DNA from: Glandiceps talaboti
Taxonomy: Eukaryota > Hemichordata > Enteropneusta > Spengelidae
Length of the DNA: 64,000 nucleotides
Reading direction: 5' to 3'
NCBI RefSeq assembly: GCF_964340395.1
Contig: NC_135566.1
Span: forward strand, 14,211,001 to 14,275,000
Both the position numbers and the translations under genes were made by a program. Below, in pieces: positions 53,001-64,000 of the stretch (within the stretch, counting starts at the first letter, position 1; every line of letters starts with the position of its first letter). The notes beneath the pieces were generated by a model. It saw only the letters and a program-made list of their open reading frames with translations, was not told the origin of the DNA and ran no database searches.

Positions 53001-53956
53001 TATAATTCTCATTATTTATGAATGATTTATAAATTGACTACATTTGCATGTCTGGTAGTCTAGAACACATTGCACAGGATTACTGTAAATTCTATCAATT
53101 CAGTATTAGACTTTCAATATTGGTTTAATACGAACAGTCTGCGAGAGAGAGTTATTGGCAGTAACGCTATCTATCTTCATAGTACATTGACATCTACATG
53201 TAATACAAACATTAAGTTGTAAATCATACATAACCCCGACATAGAATACAATATTTGTGCATGGACTGTCACTGAGATGGACGTAAAAAAAAAACACCCC
53301 AGTTTCATGGCATGTAATTTGGACATTACAGTGACACAAGATGTAGTTTCAGAGTAGTAATCTTTATAATTATTCGTCCACATAAATTCAGAAATTTGTG
53401 TACACACAGTGGCAATGTGTGAGTACTGTACTGTATTAAAAACATCATACGCTTCATAGATTTCCTATACTTTCAGTGTTGCCAGGCTTTAAGCTCATAG
53501 CAGGGTTACTCCTGCAGATATTTACATGAAATGTATAACTTTGTTGGATGGTGGAAATCCCAGAAAGGATATGCGGTATTATTGGTACATACAAAACAGC
53601 CGCTTTCTGCTAGCTATATACTCCTGAGGCTATCTATGGTCTCTAACTAAACCACGTCTAGTCAAAGTCTCTCAATCAGCACAGAAAGTTGTTCATCCAA
53701 TCAGTGAACCCCAACTCTTATAGTGATGTATAAGTAGCATCCTGAGCTGACAAATATACCATATATGGACATTACATAACTGCCCCAATAAACACTGAAC
53801 TACATGCACATGTATTTATGAGGGGACTGTGTTATAGGTTAGAATTTTGAATTTGGTTAACAAAGACATGATGTTAATGACTGTGTGGGTGGCTGTGGAT
53901 GAATTTTAAATATTGCATCTCAGGACTTCTAAAGTAAAGACTTTGACTATACTGTG

Positions 53957-54000
53957 AGTGGAGGTGTAAATGGTAACGATACCATATAGGAACTAAACTA
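53957..54000. mobile_element. Solo terminal fragment of family D
   Basis: GAGTGGAGGTGTAAATGGTA then ACGATACCATATAGGAACTA match the outer arm of the 45873 element and the fragment at 58577. No partner arm is nearby. Confidence 0.45.
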
Positions 54001-54380
54001 GAGAGTCTACAAACACCCTACAGTTACCAGATTTTTTGCCCGCCTGTTATAAAGCTTCTACAACCCTGACTCATCACACAGCTGGCTTTACTAAAATATG
54101 ATTCATGTAATCTGTAAGACTGTCATTAAAGTATTATTTGTATTCTATAAAAACACTGACTACAACACCTATCAAGTTCCAGTATATTTTTTTATAAATT
54201 AGAATTCTAATGAGCTTCTCATGAAACTACATATAAATCATAACCATATTTACATGTATTATCTTTCCGTCTGTCTAGTATCCGTAGCTTGAATTATTAC
54301 TGCATGGTATGAATGTCATATCATATCTTTAATATTTACATTTTATTATTAGCTGTCTGGACAGCACTGCATGTTTTTAA

Positions 54381-54584
54381 CCCTTTCATTCCTAGAGACG
54401 ACATTGGAATAAATAGAAACTTGATTGTAAGAACATTTACTAAAATTTAAGAATATAACTTCATTGGGAAGTAATATTTCTTGAATTCTGGTCTAAAATA
54501 AAGTTGATCTTTTTCCAAAAATTACAGAGAAACAAGAATTTTTGTTCAAAAATGTTGGCGGGAATGTTTCTAGTCCTGAAAGGG
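54381..54584. mobile_element. piggyBac-type MITE with TTAA target sites
   Basis: Left end CCCTTTCATTCCTAGA, right end the inverse TCTAGTCCTGAAAGGG, with TTAA on both sides (54377-54380 and 54585-54588). TTAA duplication and termini starting CCCTTT are features of piggyBac elements. It is 204 bp long with no ORF. Confidence 0.75.
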
Positions 54585-54831
54585 TTAATACATCAATGCA
54601 TACTGTATTTTTCATACACTTTGATAGATTGTTGTAATGAATAATAAGTTTCATTTCCGTATAGTAATATCACAAACGATATTTCACTATTTTTAGTATG
54701 TCAACTTCAAATCCTACAGCATACAGTATGTCTAATTTGAATTAGGATTAAAATTTTGGTGAGAAAAACACCTGTCCTGGCAGAGCTGTAGAAAATGTGG
54801 GCCAAGAACAAAAGAATGATCCAATATAATC

Positions 54832-54892
54832 CTTAAACCTCCACTGATAAGATAACGCTAATGTGAGAACCAAGGATTGAATCATGGGCCTT
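54832..54892 (+). repeat. Dispersed short repeat, tRNA-like 3' half
   Basis: CTCCACTGATAAGATAACGC then TAATG..., GGATTGAATC and GGGCC parallel 42873-42935 (CTCCACTGATAAGATAACAC, GGTTTGAGTT, AGGCC). The B-box-like word suggests a SINE family. Confidence 0.4.
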
Positions 54893-57061
54893 TAATACAC
54901 AATCATACACATACTTTCAGTTTGTAAGTTTCAAATTTTTCCTTCTCACATACATGTATATATAGATAAGCCTAAAGTCTGTTTTCCCAACATGAACTTC
55001 TCTTCACTACAGCCCTCTACATACTTTAATTCACACTGACCTATATAAATTGTACTAAACATATGCAAGTTGTTACTCACTCTCACAGCGTGTGAAAATT
55101 TGACAGTCAGTATTTTCATACCATTAATATCTCTTAGCAAAAAAGTGAAATAACACTCATTTATGAGAAAAACAAAAACATCTAAGCCATACCGATCATT
55201 TTAGCCTAGCGTCAATACTGTCCAATTCTACAGAATATGACAGAAATGAAATTTCATAATATTGACATGGGATTATTTGAAACACTGGCACATGCTCTGT
55301 AGACATACACATGTACAGTGTAGCACTACAGACCCTCGGTGGGTTGAGGGTCTATGGTAGAACTGGATAAATCTGGTAGACATGGTAGTTATTAAGACAG
55401 AAAAATAAAATTTGACCTGTAAAGTTTCACCCTATATTTTTTAACTTGCAAGTTACAACAGAAATTTCAAACCGTGTACAGCATGTTTTTGTTATTGTAC
55501 TGCTATTTTATCCATTGCGTGGATGTACATGTAAGTATGGATAATAACGCAAGGACTTCTGTATTCAACTCAAGTTTTATTCAATACATGTATCTATTGA
55601 TCAGTTTACTCAAAACCAAAGTGGAAATTCTTTGCCAGGTGATGCACAATTGCTACCCAACACAATAATACAATACAAACATATGGATGACCAATGACAG
55701 TATACTTTATTTCAAGTGCGAGGAGGGATACGACCTTTCACCCCACCCTTAAGGAATTCGACCTTTCACCCCAATTTCCTATTCCATTCACCTGTAGTTC
55801 TAAATCTGACAGGAAATTTCCATGGCGATGCGATATTTCTATTACTTGCTTGGCACCTAAAGTAATGTACTGTATGTAGTTGCTCTACACTAATAGATTC
55901 TTTTTTTCTCATTTGGTTGTCCACAGATCATACAAAAGTCCAATTACACCTTAAATAGGAAACCGTGGTTAACTAATGATATTAGGTATCAGGTGGTGTT
56001 GTACAGACTTATAAATCAAATCACCGCACACAGACAAACTCTCTTCTCTTTCCCATTGTACCATGATGTTTTGTTGTACATTTGTTCATTGAAATCAACA
56101 TAGCCCCGTGTTGTAACATGATGTGATTTATTACGTTCTTTCTCAAAGTATATAAGTTACATCACCTAGCATAGACACACTAATGAAGGCATTCATAGTA
56201 CCCAAAGGCAGGGCATCCTTCAACTGTTCTGAAGCCTGTAAAAACGTTCACTCTGATACAGACCTGCTGGATACAGACTGTGGTGCCCTAGGCTTCACAA
56301 TTCCATTCCAGTTCTACTGTTTCATTAATTCCACAATCTTCTCTCCTTATCACAGCATGTTTACCTCTTGCCTAATACCCTTAAACCATAGACCCTTTAA
56401 ACATAGCTGTAGAAATGTTTTCTCTATCTCACACCAATTAACCTCCACTGCTACAGTCTAGTACATGTATTATAAACAAACCAGAAAATCTAATTTGTTT
56501 ATGTGTATGTGTGTGCGCATTGGAGAATATCATTAACCCGTCATTTGACTCCCATACCCTAGAACCCATTTGTATCACAGCAACAGGAGGGAATATCTTT
56601 GACATTGGAGTGGAGTATGTACTTTACATGTATTACAGTATACACCAAATACATATACATGTAAAACTATATATTTCCCAGTGACTCAATTCAACCCCAC
56701 TTACATACATCTACATCTATGTCCATCGTGAAATCTATCCCTTTGTGATTGGCTAATCCTGCCAGTATATCTACTGAGATCATATGGGTACCTACAAAGC
56801 TGGTTCTAATCATGTGGTGATGCTACATTTTGTATCAACATCATCTAACAGGAGGAACAATTAAAAGCCCAACAAAAATTTGCACCTGTTTTGGCCAAAT
56901 CTTCATTTATGGTAGTCTATTTCCTCATATGGTATAATTAAGATTTACACGTGGTTTAGTTAGAGACCACGTTGGCATCCAGACTAGACTACATTTAAAG
57001 AAATGTTAGATGGAGAGGGGAAAAGTGAGCCAAAAATCCTCCCCATCACTGGACTCTGGGT

Positions 57062-57246
57062 TAAAAAACAAATAATTGTGTGTTTCCGATAACATGGCCT
57101 CAAGAGAATAGGGTAGGTAGGTCAGGGATTTTATTTTATTTCTATTTTATCTTTTTAATTGTTTTTATTTTTTGAAAAATATTGCTTCGACCCAAACCAA
57201 AATTTTTTTCAGAATACCTCAGTCAGAAATACACAATTTTTAGCCT
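57062..57246. mobile_element. TIR element family A, short copy
   Basis: Begins AATTGTGTGTTTCCGATAAC and ends with AAATACACAATTTTTAGCC. The inside shares ATAGGGTAGGTAGGTCAGGG with the fragment at 31802. Confidence 0.6.
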
Positions 57247-58431
57247 TATTGCATTTCACTGTGGAACCAATAATTTATCCTTGTTACCAAGTTGAATGCT
57301 GATCTGGGTCAAAATTGAATCAAAATTCTGTCCCTACATACGCTTAAACTAAACTGAACTTATTGAATCGGTTCAAAACCAACTCAAGAGGGGGTCTCAA
57401 ACTGATGCAAAGTAAATGGGTTCAGAACCGACTGAAAATCAAATCAATTCAAATCCATATTGCTCTCTTTTCTCTTGGGGACGGAAACCAGTTTTTAAAC
57501 CAATTTAAACTGAGAATCATATTCAGTTTAAATCAGTTTCAAATTGATTCATGTGTGGCTAGGGCTATTAATTACCATTAACAGTTTTAATAGTTTATCC
57601 TAAACCTAAATCATGATCATAAAAAAATTCCCAGGTATATATACAACAAATTCCATGAAATATTTACATAGCCAACCAAACCCTTTACCATAGTATACAG
57701 TACCCAGTATACATACTTCATACACATATCTAGCAAACTGGTCAACTCAGAAATGTTTTGACTGGGAGAGGTATGAAGGTGTCGCCATGGCAAATTAGAA
57801 CAAGGTGGTATAGTCATTACATAAGACAATTCCATGGCAAGACTCAAAACTCATTATATAACTTTTCTTTGATCAACTTATCCCACTCTTTTTGTCTATT
57901 TTAATTGTCATTTAGAATTAAAACAAGTAATCTAATCCAGGCTGTATGTAAATGTATAACACGCCTATTGTTTTTCATTTATGTACCAAGTATGTCTGAA
58001 ATGTACACAATAATTGACTTCAATGAAACTTGATCTCTGAGGAAGACACTATTTTATTTCCAGACTCACTCTTCTTTTTATCTGTGGGATCTCTTTAAAA
58101 TAGCTTGTCACTTTTCATGATAAATCTTCTTACTGTCCTAAATCTCCCAACTGAATAGAAACGTTTGGTATGATTAAAAGTGTCATTTACATGTACTTAC
58201 AATGATCTCTCATCTCTCAACCCACCCCTATGTCTATGTTTACTTCTGTGTAAACCACATACTTGGAATCACTTAAAATTAACGATTTCAATTGTTTTAA
58301 AGTAGACAATATCCTTGTAATTGTAAATACATGTACTGACAATAGTTTAGGTTTCATTACTTTTACTCTCTCTATATTCAGAAATGAATACTGAATATAA
58401 TGAATACCTTCTTGTTCTACAGCAGTGTTTT

Positions 58432-58664
58432 TAGTTAAAGGCGGTAAGCAGGTAAATTCTACCCAAGTTCCCTCGTCATTTTACTGGGGTTCCCTACCAA
58501 ATGTATGGTATTATGTATCCATGGGAAACTGTGCCTGTTTACTATATTTCCCCTTAGTGTAGTCTGGATGCCAAAGTGAGTGACGGTGTAAATCCTAACG
58601 ATTCCATATAAGGACTAGACCACTCTTCCTGTTTATACTGGGGTTCCCCAAACTAAGCAAAAAC
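58432..58664. mobile_element. TIR element family C, inverted copy split by a family D fragment
   Basis: CAGTGTTTTTAGTTAAAGGC starts it, and GGGGTTCCCCAAACTAAGCA ends it. It is the reverse complement of the 24309 type. The extra length comes from the family D arm at 58557-58623. Confidence 0.5.
58557..58623. mobile_element. Solo terminal fragment of family D
   Basis: GAGTGACGGTGTAAATCCTA, ACGATTCCATATAAGGACTA and GACCA resemble the outer arm of the element at 45873. It lies inside a family C element (58432-58664), so it is nested. Related solo fragments are at 53957-54000 and, inverted, 56940-56997. Confidence 0.5.
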
Positions 58665-59728
58665 GCCATTCTTCACGCAGGCAAGCCTGCATAATTTATT
58701 TAGATCTTGTATTTTATTTTATTTTATAATACTATAGAAATTTAAAAAGGAAAGGGAAATATATCATGTACATGATCGCTTTGAAATTATCTGTAGTTAT
58801 TACTTTGGCCTGGTGTTATTGAAATCTTGTTTGAACTATTTTAAACACAGTGCCAAAACTTTCTGTCCCCTACTTTTCAGCACAAAATTTACATATACAT
58901 TTGTGTTAACTGTCTCTGTCCATTTGTAGCTGCTCTGCCACAGTGCCAGTATAAGAAGAACTATGTAAAAAAATAAACGATATTAAAAAAATAACATAAT
59001 TCAAATCATATCTGTCCTTATAAACCAATAATAATTTGGTCAAAATCTGGCAATTTGAATTACTTGAATTTCAATGTTTGATTTTAAGCTTGTAACTATG
59101 CAATCCTTTGTCATCAAAACTCACACGGTAACCTTTGGTGGGTAACTCAATAAATTTCACAACTACACAACAGTTTGATGTATTGAGGGAACAACTAACA
59201 CCTATAATATACATGATGTCTTTTAAAGTTTAACTACCCGTATGTCATGATTCTGTATGTCCTACATTCTAAATCAGGCATTCCAATGTCGTAAACCTCA
59301 GGTGTTCAGACTTTTGAATATGCAATCCATCACTCTTTAAGGTAGCTTGGGGCACACCTCTGGGACAAATTTCCCTGAAAATTAGAATTCTTCAATTCTC
59401 TCTAAATGTATGGCTACCAGAACAGAAGTTAGGACAAGCATTGGATGGGGGGAGGGGGGGGCTAGGAGGTATGACAGCTAACAATGTAATACAACAGTAG
59501 TCATACACATACATAACATAACCTCTAGTTGAAATCTCTGCAAGATAGGCATGTGTGTTTATATCTGTTATAAATAAAGTAACTGTCTATTTATTGAGGT
59601 ATACAAATATTAGTAGAATTCACACAATGGCTAAGTATGCAGACCTGTCATCAAAATCAACTTACATGTAGGTACTAGTTGGTTTCCATATGTTCACTGA
59701 CATCTCTACATATGGTATGAACAGACTA

Positions 59729-60106
59729 GTTTAGTTTCCTATACATATTTCGGCCGCTGTGATCATCTCCCTCATATTTAGTCAAACTGGTCCCTCTAGC
59801 ACAACATTTCGTTTTTATCCCTGACAGCGATAGTTTAATGGTATTGGACAGTTGATGTAAACCTGATGATGTCATCACGTCCCCCACATGATTTAATCAA
59901 ACACGGCCATACTAATTGAAGATTAGTGAGCAAATGTCAGAATTACAACTGACTGTCAGTGTGTGATAGATTACTACTGACATGCACTGTTCAGCCTTTC
60001 CCCAGCAAGCGATTTAACTAGATTGTCGGTAAAATCTATCCATTTGACTATACGTGGAGAGAGAAAGTGATCACAGAAACATCCAACAGATATAAGGACT
60101 AGAGTA
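59729..60106. mobile_element. Second, diverged copy of foldback family D
   Basis: Shares interior words with 45873-46220 (for example CGTCCCC.CACATGATTTA and GATTACT.CTGACATGC) and has inverted arms including CTGTGATCA near both ends. Ends are approximate and no clear target duplication is seen. Confidence 0.6.
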
Positions 60107-61741
60107 GTACATCATGTAATACACTTCAGATATTTTTCTTTGTGTACAAACTAAAAACAACAGGCATACATATATGTGTACATACATGTAGGTGCTCTTC
60201 TTGTGTATTATAGAATCAAACAAACCACATTCATAAATGTGTACATACATGTACATATTTATATTTTAAAATTTAAAATATTTTGCTAATGTATGTTAAA
60301 TGTAGAACAGGCATACACATGTACATGTTTATTGTCATGTGCCAGAAATGAATGTAATGTACTACTTAAGTATGCATTCTGTAGATTCTTTGATTAATAT
60401 CACAGAGTAACTAACGTCACGTGTTGTTGAATTGTTAGTCTGAAGGCTGTCCGTGGCTTTGAATCTGAAATATCCCCTTCAGTACACAGCATCAGGACAT
60501 ATATACACCTTAAACTATTCTATTCAGTGATATAATCCAGTGCAGTATCCACCCAAAATATGCAGGTACTGGATTACCTTGCAGTGAATAAGTTCACAGA
60601 AAAACCTATCAATTTATCCATTTGAAAATCAGTAAATGGGTTGTTAAAGTTCAAGTTCTGTCTGTAATCAAGTCTTCCAACCTCAGAGAAATGAGAACAC
60701 AATCGATTTCTAGGTCACTCACAGACTGAAACTCTATGACTTATAGTTTGCATGTTTATCAAGTATATTCATGTTAACTTGTACTTTGCAATCGTTATCA
60801 AACATGACATATTTTAGATTGTGATCACTTGTGTGTAATAAATAAATGAAGGAATGTTTCGTAGGAATAAATTACATTCATATTTCGGCAGAATAATAAT
60901 ATGTACAATAACTAATCATTTTTAATCAGAGAATTCTTCAAATTAATTTGCATTTATATACATTCATACAAAAAACATGAACACCTATCCTAAATACATA
61001 AAATTTAAATACCAGTCAAGTCTGAAGCCTTGTCCTACTTTAACCGTATACAAAACTCCAACCTGTATTTTTCATTACGATATATATATATGAGATAGTA
61101 AAAGTGTAGTTTAGTTCACTTTTATAATGACAATAACAAGTGTCTGCAATAAATCTATCGGCAACAGTAATAGTAATTTCATCCTTACAAATACCTCACA
61201 TCTGAGTCTGTAGTCCATATTTGCTATAACAAATCAGACGTTTGTAAATAGACACTACGCTGTCACATTCATAGCTTGTTACTAACGTCCTCATGTTACA
61301 TTTGTACAACACCAACATGCTGTATTCCGTCATCATCGACACAGTTCTAGTGACTATCATATTCCGGGCATCTACATGTTATTCCAGGAGATAAGTATTT
61401 GCGTATCAGATTTTGTATCCACGCCTTGATTACAATTTGATCATTTTTTACAGAGTTATTATAATTTCACATGATGTATGTCAAATCCAGAAACCTCTCT
61501 TATTCTTGACATTGGAAGTCATGTCATCTCTGTTTGGTAAAGTTAGACCCACTAATTGTACCTAGCTATAACCAAGACTCCCCACAAGAATTAGAATGCG
61601 ACAGTAACAATTCCCTAAAGTGGACGCATAACACGACACTACATCATTATGAGTTATATCGTGTTCTATGCATTCATTAACAGACCAACAAACCTGTCAC
61701 ACAGTCTGATGAGGTTTATAACCACACCAGACCTAACACAT

Positions 61742-61915
61742 ACTGGTTTTTCTTTGCTAAGGGTTGGGGAACCCCGGTAACAGAAAGGGGGGAAAGGGGT
61801 TAAAATTGCCGAGTTTCCCAACACAATCTACCTCAATTATGTTCAGGAACCTTGGTAAAATTACTGCCAAACCCTGTAAGATTTTACCTGCCTATCACCC
61901 TTAACAAAGACACTG
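61742..61915. mobile_element. TIR element family C
   Basis: GCTAAGGGTTGGGGAACCCC, AAAGGGGGGAAAGGGG and GATTTTACCTGCCTATCACC, ending AAAGACACTG, follow the 24309 element in the same orientation. Confidence 0.6.
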
Positions 61916-63186
61916 AAACATTTCCTCATATTCATAAGTAAGTTCTCTAATTCTCGCTTTCATCAGCAGTATTCAATTGTTATTCAAATATGATACTAGA
62001 TTTGGGTCAAACCCATGACTGATTCAATATAAAAGACTTCCTTGTACGTAAAAATAACCAGACTTCTAAAGTTTAGATAACATAAAAAATTGGGTTTGGA
62101 ATCTCAAGGGCGACTTGCTGCATAATTTATAGTATGTTAATGAGTAGATAAAGGAACCTGGAAGTGTGCAATGTAATTTTATTGCAAGCATAAGTGTGTC
62201 ATTCTGGCATGATACTGGTTAATACCTGTTCCATGACTTGTAAAACAGCTATACAGTCTCACTGAGAGACAATGTCATTTATATTCCGGGCACAAACATC
62301 ATAAATTATCCTCAAGTTTAAGTGTACAAATTAATTCAGTTTGTTAACGAGTATCATTTTGTCATAAGAATTAAAATCCCTTAAAATCAGATCTATTGAA
62401 ATTAACACCAGATTTAATACTTATGATTATTAATATCAGCTAATTATTATGCACAATTTCACCTGCCACATTATACAACAACACTGTACGCATACAAAGT
62501 AGTACGGCAAATTCAACATCCACACATTCTACTTTCTGTATTTGACACAGTAATCCTTCTCTATACCAAGTCATAGTGTAATGTCTATCTATATTTTCAA
62601 GTAGTCAAAACACACCAGGCAAAGTCAAACCAAATATACATTTCATGGAAAAATCTATTGACTGTATAGATTAATTTTGTCACCGACCAAGTACTTCATC
62701 TCAGTACATATTTGCTTTCATCTCCTGTAGATCAGCAAACATACTATGGTGTACCACGATTTCCTCTTTTTTTTTAAAACAAAAACCTCACACTGCAAAT
62801 AAGTTTGTGGTAGCTTTTATCATTCAAATGTGTACTTCTCTCACCTAAATCACACAATACTGTTTGACTACTACTGTATAATAGGAGGTGACTTCATGTT
62901 TCTATATAGTTTGTTCTTTAACCATTACTCACATGTGTGGTATTGAGGTCAGATGTCTCCGTAATGTTTATTATTACAATTCCCTGTCTACGTTTGATAT
63001 TGTGTCTTGGTGAAGTGACACCTACAGATGTACAAATGTACAGGATTTTACAAGACTTGATGTTTTGACTTCAGTCTTCAGAATTGTCACTTGTGGAATT
63101 TGATTTTGTTCTGGAAACGGTGAGATGTACATATGTCTGAAATCCTTTGTGAGTGTTGATTTACAATCACAAGATCATCACCAGTA

Positions 63187-63480
63187 AGGACATCAAATAA
63201 ACTTGTCATTGGACTTCGAGGTGTCCTTACGAGGTCATCTTTGATCAGTTAAATGAACACCCTTTATGACATTGAGACAAAGGGTGTTCGTTTACCTTAT
63301 AGTTTATGCCAGTTTTATTTAGTTAACTCGGACTTTGACTCAAATCACGTAAGTTAGGACATCAAATGAACTTCTCATTCGACTTCAAAGTGTCCTTATG
63401 AGGTCATCTTTGATAAGTTAAAACAAACACTTTTGTCCCAATGTCAATAGTTTTATTTTGGTTAACTCTGACTTTGACCT
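63187..63480 (+). repeat. Tandem duplication of about 170 bp near the window end
   Basis: Two copies of AGGACATCAAAT.AACTT, GTGTCCTTA.GAGGTCATCT, TTGAT.AGTTAA, AACACTTT-like and GTTAACTC.GACTTTGAC. Copy 1 also contains a hairpin GAACACCCTTT...AAAGGGTGTTC. Confidence 0.75.
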
Positions 63481-63970
63481 GAAGACTTTTCCTTCTGAAT
63501 CTCACCAGACAACATTACACTGTGACTTCTGAATTTTATAAGCTCTCCAGAATTAGACTTTGAAAAGAACGGTATGTCAAGTGTCCCCAACATAAAAATA
63601 AAGTCATTCAACGTGACAAAAACAAAATCGTTATGTTGACATTGCAGGTTAGTTCTTTTATATTCATCTAGGAATGTACAGTGAACAGATTATGCTACTC
63701 AAAAGGCAAAATTATAGAGTTTTAACAAGGGCTAGGTTAGTTTGACATACTGGATTATCCTAGTAAAAGACTAATGTCAGGTCAGATAGCCAAGTCTCTG
63801 GACTTGGTGGCCAACTTTTTAAATTTCTGAAACTCTAAAATTTGAAGTATTTAATACATTCTTAGACTGTAAGATACATCATCTCATTATGTCCTCATGT
63901 CTGCCTTCTTTTATCTGACAGCTCTGACAAGACATGCTGTATCTTACAGGCTATAATATTCATTACTTAC

Positions 63971-64000
63971 CACAGTTTTCTTGTATCTTTTACTACCACT
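63971..64000 (-). CDS. Possible 3' end of an upstream exon, cut by the window edge
   Basis: The last 30 bases read SGSKRYKKTV on the minus strand and end at an excellent donor (GTG|GTAAGTAATG) in phase 0 for this frame. That phase would splice to the phase-0 myosin exon at 24820, so it could be the end of the long-isoform N-terminus. It could equally belong to another minus-strand gene, or be chance. Only 30 nt are visible. Confidence 0.3.

Larger units (their letters stand above)
35825..63970. other. 28 kb without a convincing gene; many MITEs
   Basis: No open frame here shows recognisable protein similarity or coding composition on either strand. The contents are DNA-transposon derivatives, simple repeats and local duplications, listed separately. 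It may be intron 1 of a long myosin isoform, intergenic DNA, or both. Confidence 0.55.

Noticed and set aside
56183-56461. A 92-codon plus-strand frame starting MKAFIVPKG
   Set aside because: No known domain, no convincing promoter or splice sites, and an average length for chance frames here.

Overview
This is AT-rich, intron-rich animal DNA. It has short coding exons with GT-AG introns, very long simple repeats and many small foldback transposable elements. The CpG-poor background, frequent TACATGTA-type words and non-autonomous DNA transposons fit an invertebrate bilaterian, probably marine (lophotrochozoan, hemichordate or lancelet-like). The sequence alone does not decide between these, and there is no bacterial or viral gene organisation. 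The one convincing host gene lies on the minus strand: an unconventional class XVIII myosin (MYO18A-like). Sixteen motor-domain exons run from 24820 down to 9943. They chain with fully consistent splice phases into 805 codons that follow vertebrate MYO18A from the SH3-like N-terminal subdomain, through the P-loop, switch I, switch II, loop 2, SH1 helix and converter, to the end of the motor. A possible alternative first exon (35780-35824, 15 codons, phase 0) lies 11 kb upstream, and a partial exon end sits at the right edge (63971-64000). The lever arm, coiled coil and PDZ/KE-rich N-terminus are not seen; they should lie beyond the window or behind introns I could not cross. Layout: 1-9942, repeat-rich with no recognisable exon, probably intron after the last motor exon. 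9943-24820, sixteen exons with introns of about 0.3-1.9 kb holding microsatellites, foldbacks and local duplications. 24821-35779, an 11 kb intron containing a CpG-rich composite transposon nest (27153-29484) and a 286 bp (ATG)n array. 35825-63970, about 28 kb without a convincing gene, probably intron 1 of a longer transcript and/or intergenic, packed with MITE families. Most of the novelty is at the DNA level: foldback elements with about 110 bp arms and 9 bp target-site duplications (Mutator-like), one inserted in a decayed transposon ORF; a piggyBac-type TTAA MITE; several multi-copy TIR families; and a 75 bp tandem duplication that has copied the 3' splice site of one myosin exon into its upstream intron. 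No complete tRNA or rRNA gene, CRISPR array or bacterial-type system was found.
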